The notes: generated from the letters alone by a model not told the origin. DNA of 64,000 nt from Humulus lupulus (GCF_963169125.1 NC_084795.1:263309042-263373041); one strand, 5' to 3'. Counted from the first letter of the stretch, positions 34,313-46,228 are shown. A program made the numbers and translations.

Positions 34313-34974
34313 ATTCGTGAGACAGAAAGAGAAGACAAAGCTAAAGTTGCTTCTCAAATGTTTTGCCTTTATCCCAAATAATTATGAGCATATCCCTATT
34401 ATAAAAAGTCCATTTTTCCCTCCCATATAACACTTAGTCCTTTAATCAATCTAAGGTTAAATTAGTCATTTCGTTCCCAATTCCAACTAATTCCTCAAAT
34501 GTTCTTATTATCCACCAATTAATCCCGTCATCCAATTAATTACCAATTATTTACCCAATGTCTAATAATCCCCGATATATTTTCTAAATTCCCGAAAATA
34601 CCCTCAGGCTCCCCCGAGTCGGGTATAAATCCCCGCCGTGACTATTTCGCCAATCCGCTTGCTAGGACCGTCTCGAACCATACACTGTGAATATATCCAC
34701 ATAATAATGTGGTCTCAACAATTTATCACATATAATTACATTTATGCCCTCAACAGGCCAAAATTACAAACATGCCCTTATAAGCAAAACAGGGCCCACA
34801 TGCATATTTAATACTCATAAACATGCATTTAATCATATCCATATAATCATATAATCATGCATGCCACATAATCATGCATTTTATAATTTATTCACATATA
34901 TACCAATTATGCCCTCCCGACACACTAATCAAGGCCCTTAAACCTTATCAACAATTTTGGGTCGTTACAAACGA

Positions 34975-35371
34975 CTTATTTGATCAACTCTGAGGAGCGA
35001 CTGTATTTTTAAAGATTGATCTACGGTTCGGTTATCACTAGCTCAAGGTACAGGAAGAGGATATACCAAAGACAACTTTTAGAACTCGATATGGACATTA
35101 CGAGTTTCTAGTTATGTATTTTGGTCTTACCAACGCTCCAGCCGCATTTATGGACTTAATGAATCGGGTCTTCAAGGATTACTTGGACAAATTCTTTGTA
35201 GTGTTCATTGACGATATTTTGGTGTGCTCCAAGGACGAAGTCGAGCACGAGGAACATTTAAGATTGACAATGTTGCGAGTAAAGGAGCATCAACTTTACG
35301 CCAAGTTCAAGAAGTGTGAATTCTGGCTTTCGCAAGTAGCATTCCCCGGCCATATAGTATCCAAGGATGGA
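34975..35371 (+). pseudogene. Tekay RT, central part
   Basis: Resumes the RT reading after the solo LTR: a stretch ending [20 protein letters not shown], then [40 protein letters not shown] (the catalytic FIDD box, intact) and a run to VSKDGVAV, where the next LTR is inserted. One stop lies in the GATVF region. Confidence 0.87.
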
Positions 35372-36623
35372 GTTGCTGTAACGCCCTACTTCCTTAGAGC
35401 CGTTACTAAGTGAGTTTAAAAACGTGCTTTCAACTCGCTAATCGAGGTTTTAAGTCAAAAAGTGTAACTCAGCCATAAACAGAGAAGAAAGTGTACAATT
35501 AACTCCATATCATCGAAGATCATAAAAGTTTGACACCTGGGATCCCAAAATACAATTTAGAAATATTTACAACATAAGAAACTGTACTAAGTCGGCTAAA
35601 CGACAAAATCTAAGTTCATTTTCAAGAATCTCCCAAAATCCTCTGGCTGTGGCAGCCAGGCTGGCCAAACATGTACACGCCGCCTCACGCCTGCTATACT
35701 CATGGTTGGTTGACCTTCTCTTTACCCTTACCTGCACCACAGAGCATCCGTGAGCCGAAGCCCAGCAAGAAAACCCACAAATAGATAACATATGCAACAC
35801 ATATATCAGGCATATAAATAGGCCACCAATTGGCTAAACACATACGGCCTAGCCGTCCCAGGCATTTACCAAGCCCTGGATTTGCGGACCATGCCGTGAG
35901 GATATCCCAGGTATCCTTTTAGGGACTCGCCCTGACAGCTCGCACTCCATGTGCTCAACGCTGCTCCCGGCCCCTTGCCGTACTCGGCCTTGTACTCGAC
36001 GTGCCTAACGACGTTCCCGACCCTTCGCCGTTCTCGGTCTACGCCATTCCCGGCTCTAGCCGATCATTCACATCATAATATACATAGCATAGCAAGCAAG
36101 TACAGAATTCTAGCACATTCAGTTAAAGGGCTACGCCTCGCAATCCTAACATATTGGGCTCAGCCCTGCATACCAATTCCATTCAAACACGTTGGGCTCA
36201 GCCCTGCACACAAGCTCTATGGGAACAAGGGTTTTCTTACCTGAGTTTTGAGCTTTCTGAGCACCGCTGCCCCGAGCACAGTCCTCTAACGTGAGCCTCG
36301 CCGAAACCCTAGTCACAACACATTAACAACGTCCATCCATCAAATTCTAATCAAATAATTAACTTTGAGCCATAACCCTAACCTCTAGGACCTTGAATTC
36401 TATCAATCCGGGTGATAAAATCCATCCCGAGCCTTACCCCTTGAGTTCCCAAGACTAAAATACCCTTAAAAACTAAAACTGGCACTAAGGGTCGTGGCCC
36501 CACCCTCAAGAGCCGCGTCTAGCCTCAAAATAGAGGCTAGCACACCCCTGCCACACACACGGGCCGCGACGCGCATGAACTCTCGGCCACCCTCGGCCGC
36601 GCGCAAACTCGGGCCACGGCGCG

Positions 36624-39224
36624 TGTAACGCCCCAACTCCTGGGACCGTTACGGTGTGCCTTGTAAACAGTGCTAAACTCGCTAATCGAGTCATTTGGCC
36701 AAAATCGTGAACTAAGCATGATTAACGGTTTAGGGATTAAACATTTTGGTTAGGGTGTAACGCTTCACTAGAACGTTTAATATATACATTGGGATCCCGA
36801 AAATATAATTTCAGAGTTTATTACAGAAAATATTTACAGCAAGCCGTTCTAAGCGGCAAAACAGGGTTCAACCCTAGTTCCACTTTAAACCTCGGCCGTG
36901 GCGGACGAGCAGCTGCATATGTACACGTCATCACCTAAGCTCTTCAACTCAAGGATGGTCCAGCTTCCTCTTGCCTTTACCTGCACTACGTAGCACCCGT
37001 GAGCCGAAGCCCAGCAAGAAAACATAACACTATACATAAATATTATCAAATGATTATCATTATAATCACACTGAGCATAAAACTTTCAAACCAAGGAGTG
37101 AGCATCACATGATTCAAGTGGGAGAGTGGCTGCTAGGTAAGCCACTAGCCTCCAAGAACTTATTTCATTCATCGACCCTCGAGGTCGGTCTGGCATTAAT
37201 GCTCTTTGAGTCATTCAATGTTGATGGTCAATTAGATCTAATCTCTGTTGGCTTGCGTGATCCACGCTAAGGCCGTTCTGACTAATAAGTCAGCGCTATG
37301 TGACCAGTGTCTAGTATCACTGCCGAACCTGACTAATAAGTCACAGCTTCACAGCTAATACTAACACCTTTGCCAATTCTGACTGACAAGTCAGTGCAAC
37401 GTGACCAGTGCCCAGTACCACTGCCGAACTTGACTAATGAGTCACAACTTCACAGTTGATACTAGCACCTTTGCCAAATCTGACTAATTAGTCAGTACCA
37501 TGCACAAGTAAGCAATGCTATCAATATGTATCATATGCCACTTATCCAAGAATAGGGCATTCATCATGCTTACTAAACAGTTGCTAGCATAATCATGATC
37601 ATGCACAAACCCAGAGATTCAAGCTCTGACCAATCTCATATTCATCATTCATGGCATGCTCTAATCATATGTTTCTCGTGCATCATATGCGTCACATTTA
37701 ATCACCCAGCATGCCTCAATGATAATCATATGCAAATGGGCAAGATTGCCAAGCATTCATTATGCTATCAAAGTTTACATTAAACATCCAACATGCATCA
37801 AACATAACCATGCATGTCACACATGGGGTGCAATTTTCTTACCTTGGGTTTGAGCGAGAATTAATAAAAGAAACGACCTGTGAGAACGATCAACTTTTAG
37901 TCCTTTAGCGGTCACCTAGTCATAACCAAACATATAGGATACCATTAATAAAAATGACCAACACAAGTTCCCAAATCAATATCTAGCCTCCGGGACATCA
38001 ATCCACACTTAACCAAGTAGTAGGATCAACCCCGAGGGCTATGGTAAGCATCCCTAAGCTAAAAACACAATTTTAGCCAAAAAGGTCACTAAGGGCCGCG
38101 GCCCGCCCTAGCTGCGCCATGGCGCGCCTCCCAGACAGAGGCTACCTCCCCTGCCAGACGCCTTGAGCCGCGGCGCACCACAGCCATGCCACGGCTCAAT
38201 ACCCAATTTTTCCCAGAAAACTCAGCACGCACGCCAGACCTTCCCCTGCGTTTTCCCTTGAAACCAGCCCTTCAAACCCGTCCCAAATCAAAACTTAACA
38301 CCCAATTCAACCATCAAACATCGTCTACCACTCTCCCTCATCAAAACCCAAAGAATACATCACCCAAACTTCCATTAATTCACACTTTCCATCATTAAAT
38401 CATCAACCAAAACTTAACTCAGAAACAGAGTGTAAACCAGGAACTAATGGTTGAAACTTACCTCAAATCCGAGTTTGAACCTCCTTTAATGGCTGAACCA
38501 AACTCCTAAGCTTCCACCTTTGATTTCCTAGCTTAACTCCCCAATTTGGGCTCCCAAAATCCAAAGGAAAGGTGAAGGAAGAGGCTTGTACGGGAGAGAA
38601 GGAGAAGTGATGGGGATAGGCTCTATTTTGCTCTGTTTCTACAGCCTTCCAAACCCCTTAAAACTGATATAAATCCTTAAGGTCAAAAGACCATAATGCC
38701 CTTAAGCCAAATAAACCCCTTTAAAGGCTTCCAAGGGCAAAACCGTCCTTTCCCGCCTATCTCGTTAATTATAATTAACGCTCTCCAATTCCCGCTATTC
38801 TCAATATTCCCAAATACCAATAAATCATATCCCATTACCCTTTAATTCCCGGTAATGCTCTAATCATTAAATTCACCCCGAGACCACCTCGAGCCCCGAA
38901 CTTAAACCCGTTATGACTAGACCGAACACTTACATCTCATGATCGTCTCATGTCAAATAGCTCGAACCAATCCACCTTATAATGTGGCTATATTAATTAA
39001 TCACAACCATGCACCCAAAATACACATTTACGCCCACAGCGGCCAAATTATCAAAATACCCTTATAATTAACATATGAACCCATATGCATGCATTCACCA
39101 TCATATAATAATATAATTCACGTAAACATGCATATAATCATTAAATACTATAATAAATCAATTATGGCCCTCCCGACCTTCTAATCAAGGTCCTAAACCT
39201 TATTAGGAAATTTGGGGCATTACA
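36624..39224 (-). mobile_element. Solo LTR, large-LTR group A, nested
   Basis: TGTAACGCCCC...GGGGCATTACA flanked by GCGCG (36619-36623 and 39225-39229). 2601 bp, no internal region. Close to the copy at 1757 in sequence. Core at about 36975-37022, palindrome array at 37279-37494. Confidence 0.92.
37279..37494. promoter_or_regulatory. Five TGACT-N4-AGTCA palindromes with 50/51-bp periodicity
   Basis: TGACTAATAAGTCA at 37279 and 37330, TGACTGACAAGTCA at 37380, TGACTAATGAGTCA at 37431 and TGACTAATTAGTCA at 37481. The starts are 51, 50, 51 and 50 bp apart, so the unit is about 101 bp with two palindromes. TGACT resembles half-sites of plant bZIP (TGACTCA-like) and WRKY (TTGAC) proteins; binding is inferred only. 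Confidence 0.8.
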
Positions 39225-39730
39225 GCGCGCCCATCCTAGGGCTGCGACCCTCACCACCGAACCCAGATTTTCCACCATTTTTCCACACCTTTCCTCAAGC
39301 CAATTCACCCAAAACTCACCTATCTAACCCAGGTACTTAACACATATACTCCAACTCAATAATAACTCAGTAACAACATCAAAACCCATTAGAATCCATC
39401 CCAAAACTCAACTAGACCACACAATAACAATTCAAACTTGCTAGGATGCATACTCTAATAACCAGCTGCAACTCTAAACTTATCCACCATAGTCAAAGCT
39501 TACCTCTTGCTGAGTTGAGCCTTAGAACCAGCCCCCCTTATGCTCCAAGTTCCCTAAATCCCAATTGAACTCCTTAGATCCTTAAGTTGATTTCCAAAGT
39601 TTCCCTTTGATTTTGCCTTAGAGAGTGAAAGAGAGAGAAGAATAGAAGCTAACCTTGGCTGAGAAGAGAAGTGCAAGTCGGTTTCTCCAAGTTTCTAATT
39701 AATTCCTCGTTTTGTTTTATTTGACTTAAG

Positions 39731-41616
39731 TGATGGACTCAAAACGGGTATGTTTTAAATATTTATAACTCGCAAGCGCACGAATCGTATTTATAGAATA
39801 GTGTTCGCGTAAGCACGAGATCGAACCCAAAGGAGTTGTCTAAAATTGAAAAGGAAACTATTTTAAACCAAAATTAATAAATTCTAACCTAGTTCCAAAG
39901 ATTGATGAGATTTTTGTATAATAAAAATAAAATAAAAGATAAATTAAAGACAATATATAACATAAATTAAAAGTAAAAATCAAGATAGTAAAATAAGATT
40001 ATTAAGGATTAGAATTCACAAAATATAAGTTTAATAATATTTATAAGTATATTGATTCCCAAGTCTTAGTGATAGTTAAAATAAATCAAACTATCATTTT
40101 CTAAATAGATTTGTAATTTTAAGCACAAATTATTTCTAAAAAGATAAGATTTTTCTTCACTCTTCAAAATTAAAATTTCAAAGCAAATCAATCTAATGAA
40201 ATAACAAATAAATCAATGAACATTATTTATGAGGCAAAACATAATATTTTTGTTCTAAGCATGGATATGTCAATTTAATGACACATCTTACACAAAGAGT
40301 ATTATGTTTTTGCACTAATAAAGAACAAAGTGTAAATATGTGCTAACAATCCAAAATACATGATATTTAAGATGAAAGAAGATATTTGAAGAAGAAAATT
40401 CCATAAACTTTGTTGCACAAAATGAGAAATCAACATACAAAATAAATACTATCTAGTTACATATTGTTTCATCATCACCTTAATAATCTTAAAAAGATTA
40501 GAAACTCATAACTAGAATAGAAAATACTAACAAAAAAATTACAAACATAAATAGGAAAATTTGGAGGAGAAACCCCCCAAATATTTCTTCTAAAAATACA
40601 TAGAAAATAACCAAAAAGAAGAAGAAGATGAAGAGAATGGAGAGGTTTTGAAATGTGTAGAGTTTTTGGTATGGTAACCTCCCCCTAAAAAATATGACAC
40701 CCTAAATGGTCTTGAAATACCATATTTATAGCCAAAAATGAGGTATTAAAATAATCAATTCAAATTAATTAAATTGATTAAATTAATTTAATTAATTATA
40801 ATATGGTAAATATGGGTAAAATATATGGTGTAATAATGATGTTTTGAGGTAAAATGTGTAGAAAGTAGGGTAAAAAGTGGTATTTTTGGACATAGGGACA
40901 AAGTGATATTGTTGGGCTAAAGAGAAAGTGGCTGCTTTGTGGCACTTGGGGTGCAACTATGTTGTGCTGGGCCGAATGGGAGCTGGCCGAATTGATGCTT
41001 GGCGTGGAGATTGCTGAGTTGACTTGTTGAAGGAAGCTTGGAATGCAGGCTGGAGAGAAGGGCACGTGGCAGCAGAGACTTGTTGCTGAGGAAGGGAACC
41101 GTGGGCTGCTGATGGGAGAAATGTGATGGCATTGGGCCTGGGATGTTTGCTGAAGGAGGCCCAAGTGGCTGTGGAGAAAAATGCCACATCTCAAGAGATT
41201 TTCTTTCAAATTTGCCACTTGTTTTCCTTTCTTTTCTTCATTTTTCAAGCTAAAAAAATACAACTTACTCCCTACAAAATAAACACAAATTAAATCAAAT
41301 TCAAATATTTTCAATTATAAAATAAATCAAGCTAATTCTTTGAAAATATTAATTATAACTTAATTTATATTTAACACTTAAGCTCAATAATATAACATTT
41401 TTTTTATCACAAATTAAACTACAATAATTTAAATAATTAAACTACAATATATTACAACAAAATAACTATAAAAACACACAAAAATATATAAAATCAAAAT
41501 AAACCTAATAAATTCAAAATTACTTAAAAACTTAATAAATCAATTAAAAACTCAAGAATTAAGCAACAATTAGCACATAAAAGATGGTAAAATAACTCTA
41601 TTTTGTAGAGTTATCA
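39731..41616. mobile_element. LTR-like insertion, 1886 bp, unclassified
   Basis: TGATGGACTC...GAGTTATCA with TTAAG on both sides (39726-39730 and 41617-41621). The ends are partly inverted (TGATNNACTC). The left part has CTCGCAAGCGCACGAATCG, a motif I associate with large plant Gypsy LTRs (Tat/Ogre-type), and the right end reversed begins TGATAACTCTACAAAATAGA. No primer site, gag or pol, so it is probably a solo LTR. The 172-codon minus-strand frame at 40796-41314 has no recognisable domain. This is the innermost layer of the nest. Confidence 0.7.
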
Positions 41617-42085
41617 TTAAGTCTAAAGGGTTACCTCAAGGCTCGGGGTACCAAAACGTCCCCGAGGGCAAAATGGTAAATTTCCCCAATATTACCGCCT
41701 AGACATTCTATCCTCAAATATATCTCCAAATATTTATTTTCATGTCCCAATAATCTCATAACACACCTAGTACCCAAATTACCCCTCGACTCGCCCCGAG
41801 TCGGAATCTCAACCCTGTTGCGACTCTCTGGCTAACTGCTCCCCAGGACTGTCTCGGATTGTGCTGCACAGACATTTCACATATATATAACATATATCAC
41901 AATCATGCCCCTAATATCCAGACGGGGCCCACATGCACATTTAACTCACTAAACATGCATCACTATCATATATTCACATTAATTCACCCATTAACATATT
42001 AAAGCATATTAAATCATTTGTTGCCCTCTATGCACACTAATCAAGGCCCTAAGCCCGATTAGCAAATTCAGGTCGTTACAGTTGC

Positions 42086-44237
42086 TGTAGACCCAACTAA
42101 GGTAGAGGCTGTGAAGGATTGGCCAAGACCTAAGAATGCGTCAGAAGTTAAAAGTTTCTTTTGCTAGCAGGCTACTATCGAAGATTTGTAGAAGGCTTTT
42201 CTAAGATAGCCACTCCACTTACCAACCTGACTCGGAAACAACAAAATTTCAACTGGATGGATAGATGTGAAGAGAGCTTCCAGTTGCTCAATGATAAACT
42301 ATGCTCTGCACCAGTACTTTGTGTACCGACACCCAACGACAAGTTTGTAGTATATTGTGATGTATCGAAGCAAGGTTTGGGTTGTGTGCTGATGCAAAAT
42401 GACAAAGTGATAGCCTACGTCTCAAGGTAGCTGAAGGAATACAAGCAATGCTATCCAACACATGATATGGAGTTGGAAGCGGTGGTCTTCACATTGAAAA
42501 TCTGGCGCCACTATTTTTATGGAGAACGCTGTGAGATTTATACGAACCACAAGAGCTTAAAGTATTTCTTCACATAGAAGGAGCTCAAATGAGGCAGCGC
42601 AGGTGGTTAGAACTAGTAAAGGATTATGACAGTGAAATCCTATACCACCCAGGAAAGGCGAACGTAGTTGCAGATGCGCTAAGTCGGAAGAGTTACGGAA
42701 ACCTAGCAGCATTATCCGGAATAGAAAAGCCGCTACAGCAAGAGCTGATCAATGCCGGAATAGAAGTAGTCATTGGTCAACTGGCTAACTTGTCCATCTA
42801 GTCAAATCTATTAGAAGATATACTGATTAGGCAAGGACATGATGACACATTAGTAACACATATGGCTGCAGTCAAAGAAGGCAAGGCCACATATTTCTCT
42901 ATATTAAGGCAAGGGTTCTTGAGATATAAGGGTCGGGTATGCATGCTGAATGACCATGGAATTAAGATGAAGATTTTAGAAGAGGCACACACTACCCCAT
43001 ACTCAGTTCACCCAGGGTCGACCAAGATGACTCATGACCTTAATGCACTATATTGGTGGCCGGGAATGAAGAAAGACGTAGCAGAATATGTGTCCAAATG
43101 TCTTATATGCCAACAAGTAAAAGCAGAACATCAACGACCCATAGGCTTATTGCAACCGCTTAGTATTCGGGAATGGAAGTGGGATGATATAGCCATGGAT
43201 TTCATGACAGGATTGCCACGAACAAATAAGCAGCACTACTCGGCTTAGGTCGTGGTAGATACACTCACCAAATCAGCTCATTTCCTGCCTGTCAGAACTA
43301 CGTATACTATAGACCAGTATACAGACATTTATGTTCGAGAGATGGTACGACTGCATGGAATCCCTAAGACCATAGTATCTGATAGAGGATCGGTGTTTAC
43401 ATCAAGATTTCAGGGAAGCTTGCAACAAGCCATGGGTACCAAGTTAAGTCTTAGTACGACATTTCATCCTTAGACCGACAGTCAGTCCAAGCGTACCATA
43501 CTTATTTTATAAGATATGTTGCACGCTTGTGTACAAGACTTCGGAGGATCATGGAGTAAGTATTTGCCACTTATAGAATTCTCCTACAATAATAGCTACC
43601 AGGCAACGATCGGTATGACACCCTATTAGTTACTTTATGGAAGGAAGTGTCGATTGCTGTTACATTGGGACGAGGTAGGAGAAAGACAATTTCTTGGACC
43701 CGAAGCTGTTAGAGAGGCTTAAGATGCAGAGGCACTAATTAGAAAGCGTATGCTCGCTGCTCAGAGTCGACATAAAAGTTATGTTGATGCCAAGGGCGAG
43801 ATGTGGAATTCAAAGTCGGAGATCAAGTCTTCTTAAAGATATCTCCTATGAAAGGGGTAAAACAGTTTGGGAAGAAAGTAAAACTTAGTCCCCGGTTTAT
43901 AGGTCTTTTTGAGATATTGGACAAGGTGAGAACAATTGCATATAGATTAGTCCTACCGCCAGCTCTAATAGATAGCCACAATGTGTTTCACATCTCGATG
44001 TTGCGTAGATATATGTCAGACCCATTTCACGTCCTCAAGTACGATACGATAGCACTCCAGAAAAACCTGAATTATGAGGAACGACTGGTTAGCATCCTAG
44101 AGAATGGGATGAAGGAATTACGGTCTAAGAGTATTCCAATAGTCAAGGTCCTATGGAGTAATAGTTCAGAACGAGAGGCAACATGGGAGTTGGAGGAAGA
44201 CGTCCTAGCACGATATCCGAAATTGTTTGGTAAGTAA
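42086..44237 (+). pseudogene. Tekay RNase H, integrase and chromodomain-like tail, broken
   Basis: Continues pol: PTKVEAVKDWPRPKNASEVK, then LLAGYYRRFVEGFSKIATPL and RNase H (VVYCDVSKQGLGCVLMQN, NVVADALSRK). Integrase follows: the zinc-binding HPGSTKMTHDLNALYWWPGM with CLICQQ, the core DDIAMDFMTGLP and IVSDRGSVFTSRFQ, and a third catalytic region read as TDSQSKRT. The C-terminus (SPRFIGLFEILDKV, VFHISMLRRYMSDP) ends with a chromodomain-like block (VKVLWSNSSEREATWELEED). Stops at 42428, 42575, 43246 and 43471 are TAG; frameshifts lie near 42586 and between 43500 and 43803. Chromodomain-type tails target insertion to heterochromatin in this clade. Confidence 0.88.
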
Positions 44238-44257
44238 ATACCGGGGACGAAATTCTT

Positions 44258-44273
44258 TTAATTAGGGGAGAAT
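44258..44273 (+). promoter_or_regulatory. Polypurine tract of the Tekay-like element
   Basis: TTAATTAGGGGAGAAT directly precedes the 3' LTR. Confidence 0.75.
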
Positions 44274-46194
44274 TATAGCGTTTTGGAATTTTACTTAACT
44301 AGATAGTAGTAGTAGCTTGTAGTATTTTAGTTTTCGTGGATATTGGTTCAAGCCGAGATTTATTTGGAAACTCGTAGAAATAGTTATGAATTTTATAAGT
44401 TTAACCTATAGTTTAGAAATATTAATTATAACATAAGGTTTGATTAATATAGCTAGTCCTAGAAATATTATTTATTATGACCTAAGGCTTAGATAGAACT
44501 AGTAAGAACGTGAAACTTGTCACAAGCATGTTTATTGATGATTTAAGCATTTTAAATGAATAAATTAATAAAAGATAGATCTAGAAGCTCTAGAACCTTC
44601 CAGCAGCTGTTAGGATTACGTTTTACTCAATCAAAGTTGTTTGAACAAACTTCAAGTGTGCTGAAAATGTGCAAAAACGTGTTTAAAATATCAACGTATG
44701 CCGATATGTCGCCTATGGATGATATGGAAAACACGTCGACTTCGCACGAACGAAAGCACATGACATAGGTAGGGCGATATATCGCCTAGGGTAGGTGATA
44801 TATCGGCTCCTAAAGCCATTTTTGAATCTTTGTGGATTTAAATTAGAAACAACTCCCAATCACTTGGACTTGCTCTTGAACATTTTTGACCGAGTTTTGG
44901 GCATCTGTTGAAACGAAAATTCAAATCTTTTCAATTATTATTCATTTTAAAAGGAGTTAGTTTCACTCCTTGAACTCTATAAATAGGACCTAGTACTCAG
45001 CCATTTCCTTCATCATTCAAGCATTCTTCAGAGACTCCAAGCTACCAAGATTACTCTAGAGAGAAAACACTTGGGTTTTGGGATAAAAGCTTTTCCATCC
45101 TAAGCTTTTCTAAACACTTAGGAAGTAATATAGAGTGTTTTTCGGTATCGAGGAGGAGATCAAAGTCATAGTCCATTCAAGGTATTCTTATCCTCAGGTT
45201 TAATCCATCATAGTTTTTTTTTTCCTTCCAGATCCTAACTCATTATTATGGCTTTTGGTTAGGTGTTTAAGATTCTTGAAACTTAAGGTTTTCGGTAAGT
45301 TTCTACTTTGATGGTTTAGTTCTCTTTTTCATCTCCTTTTTCTTTAGAAACTCATGGTTTTTACTGTTGGTTTTAAGAGTGTTCCAATCCCGTTCTTGTC
45401 TCCAATATCCCGATTTTTGGTAAGGAAAATAAGTTTGATTATATGTGTTATGATATGTTTATATGCTATGATATGTTATGCGCTATGTATATATGTATGC
45501 ATATGTTTTTAGTCACTTGGGGCTTATAGTTGCTTAGATAGCAAACCCCAAATTTTTTCTATCATTATCGTAGAGTAGAGTTATGATTTACCCTTCCTCG
45601 ATTAGTAGACTGAGGACCTAGATGGGTTATCATATACTATTTTGTGATCTAACCTACTTCGATTAGTAGACTGAGGACCTAAATGATTTTATCACATGCT
45701 ACGGTAATGAGTTAATGACCATTATTATTGTATTCCTATATGATATACATTTTTACATCATATGTTTTATGATATAGTCATATGATTTATGATATATGTT
45801 TTTAGTAGATTTTCCTTGCTGGGCATTAGGCTCATTCCTTTTATTTTAGATGGTGCAGGAAAATAAACTTGGAAGGCGGGATGGATTCGTGGTAGCCTGG
45901 CATGTGTATTGGGGATGAATTGATTGAATGGACTATTGGAAGATCGAGGATGACGTTGTTTCAAGTCTTTTAATTTATGTTCTTATGTATTTCCACACTT
46001 AGTTTAAACCATTAAAGTTTATGATTATGTTTTTTTTAAATAATGAGATCCCATATCATATTTTGTATTCCTTACCATATTTTGGATTTTTAATAAAGTT
46101 CTAATATTTTTTTTTTATATATGTATTCCAAAATAGTTGCCATGTCTTAGTAGTTTTTAATGATCCGAGGTCTAGAATTAATCGGAACATTACA
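44274..46194 (+). repeat. 3' LTR of the Tekay-like element
   Basis: 1921 bp, close copy of 27304-29253; its first bases are TATAGCG in place of TGTAGCG. TATA box at 44978-44985, palindromes at 44772-44806, repeats at about 45570-45690, core at about 45810-45872. It differs from the 5' LTR by an indel of about 27 bp in the tandem repeat and by loss of part of the palindrome block. Confidence 0.93.
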
Positions 46195-46197
46195 TAC

Positions 46198-46228
46198 ATA
46201 CATCATCATCATCATCATCATCATCATC
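46198..46228. repeat. CAT trinucleotide microsatellite
   Basis: A run of CAT repeats immediately after the Tekay target duplication. Confidence 0.9.

Larger units (their letters stand above)
32428..34969 (-). mobile_element. Solo LTR, large-LTR group B, in the RT gene
   Basis: TGTAACGCCCTGG...GGGTCGTTACA; flanks GACGA (32423-32427) and AACGA (34970-34974), a 5-bp duplication with one change. 2542 bp, no internal region. It carries AGGGCCATGCCCT palindromes (33190-33256), a GTTCCCGACC-type minisatellite (33050-33120) and a GA microsatellite. Splits the RT reading LPRIDD/LFDQL. Minus orientation is inferred from the core (about 32810-32850). Confidence 0.88.
35377..42080 (-). mobile_element. 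Solo LTR, large-LTR group B, with two deeper insertions
   Basis: TGTAACGCCCTAC...GGTCGTTACA with GTTGC on both sides (35372-35376 and 42081-42085), a perfect duplication. Subtracting 36624-39224 and 39731-41616 leaves about 2.2 kb. It resembles the LTR at 32428 in the GCCGTCCCA/GCCCTGG and GTTCCCGACCC segments and has GGGCTCAGCCC palindromes. Core at about 35725-35775. It splits the pol reading KDGVAV/DPTKVEAVKD. Confidence 0.9.
27304..46194 (+). mobile_element. Tekay/Del-like chromovirus (Ty3/Gypsy), complete outline, with nested LTRs
   Basis: LTRs at 27304-29253 and 44274-46194 are close copies. Flanks are TAAAT (27299-27303) and TACAT (46195-46199), a 5-bp duplication with one mismatch. 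Between them lie a degenerate primer site, a short extra ORF, gag with zinc knuckle, protease, RT, RNase H, integrase and a chromodomain-like C-terminus, then a polypurine tract. Gag and pol have many stops and shifts. Solo LTRs at 32428-34969 and 35377-42080 interrupt pol, each at a site whose two sides join into an RT reading. Confidence 0.92.

Noticed and set aside
34160..34357. Serine/leucine repeat frame
   Set aside because: Translation of a GA microsatellite.
40796..41314. 172-codon minus-strand frame in the LTR-like insert
   Set aside because: Two further frames overlap it, Ser/Pro-rich with no domain, and it lies within an LTR-like element without coding capacity.
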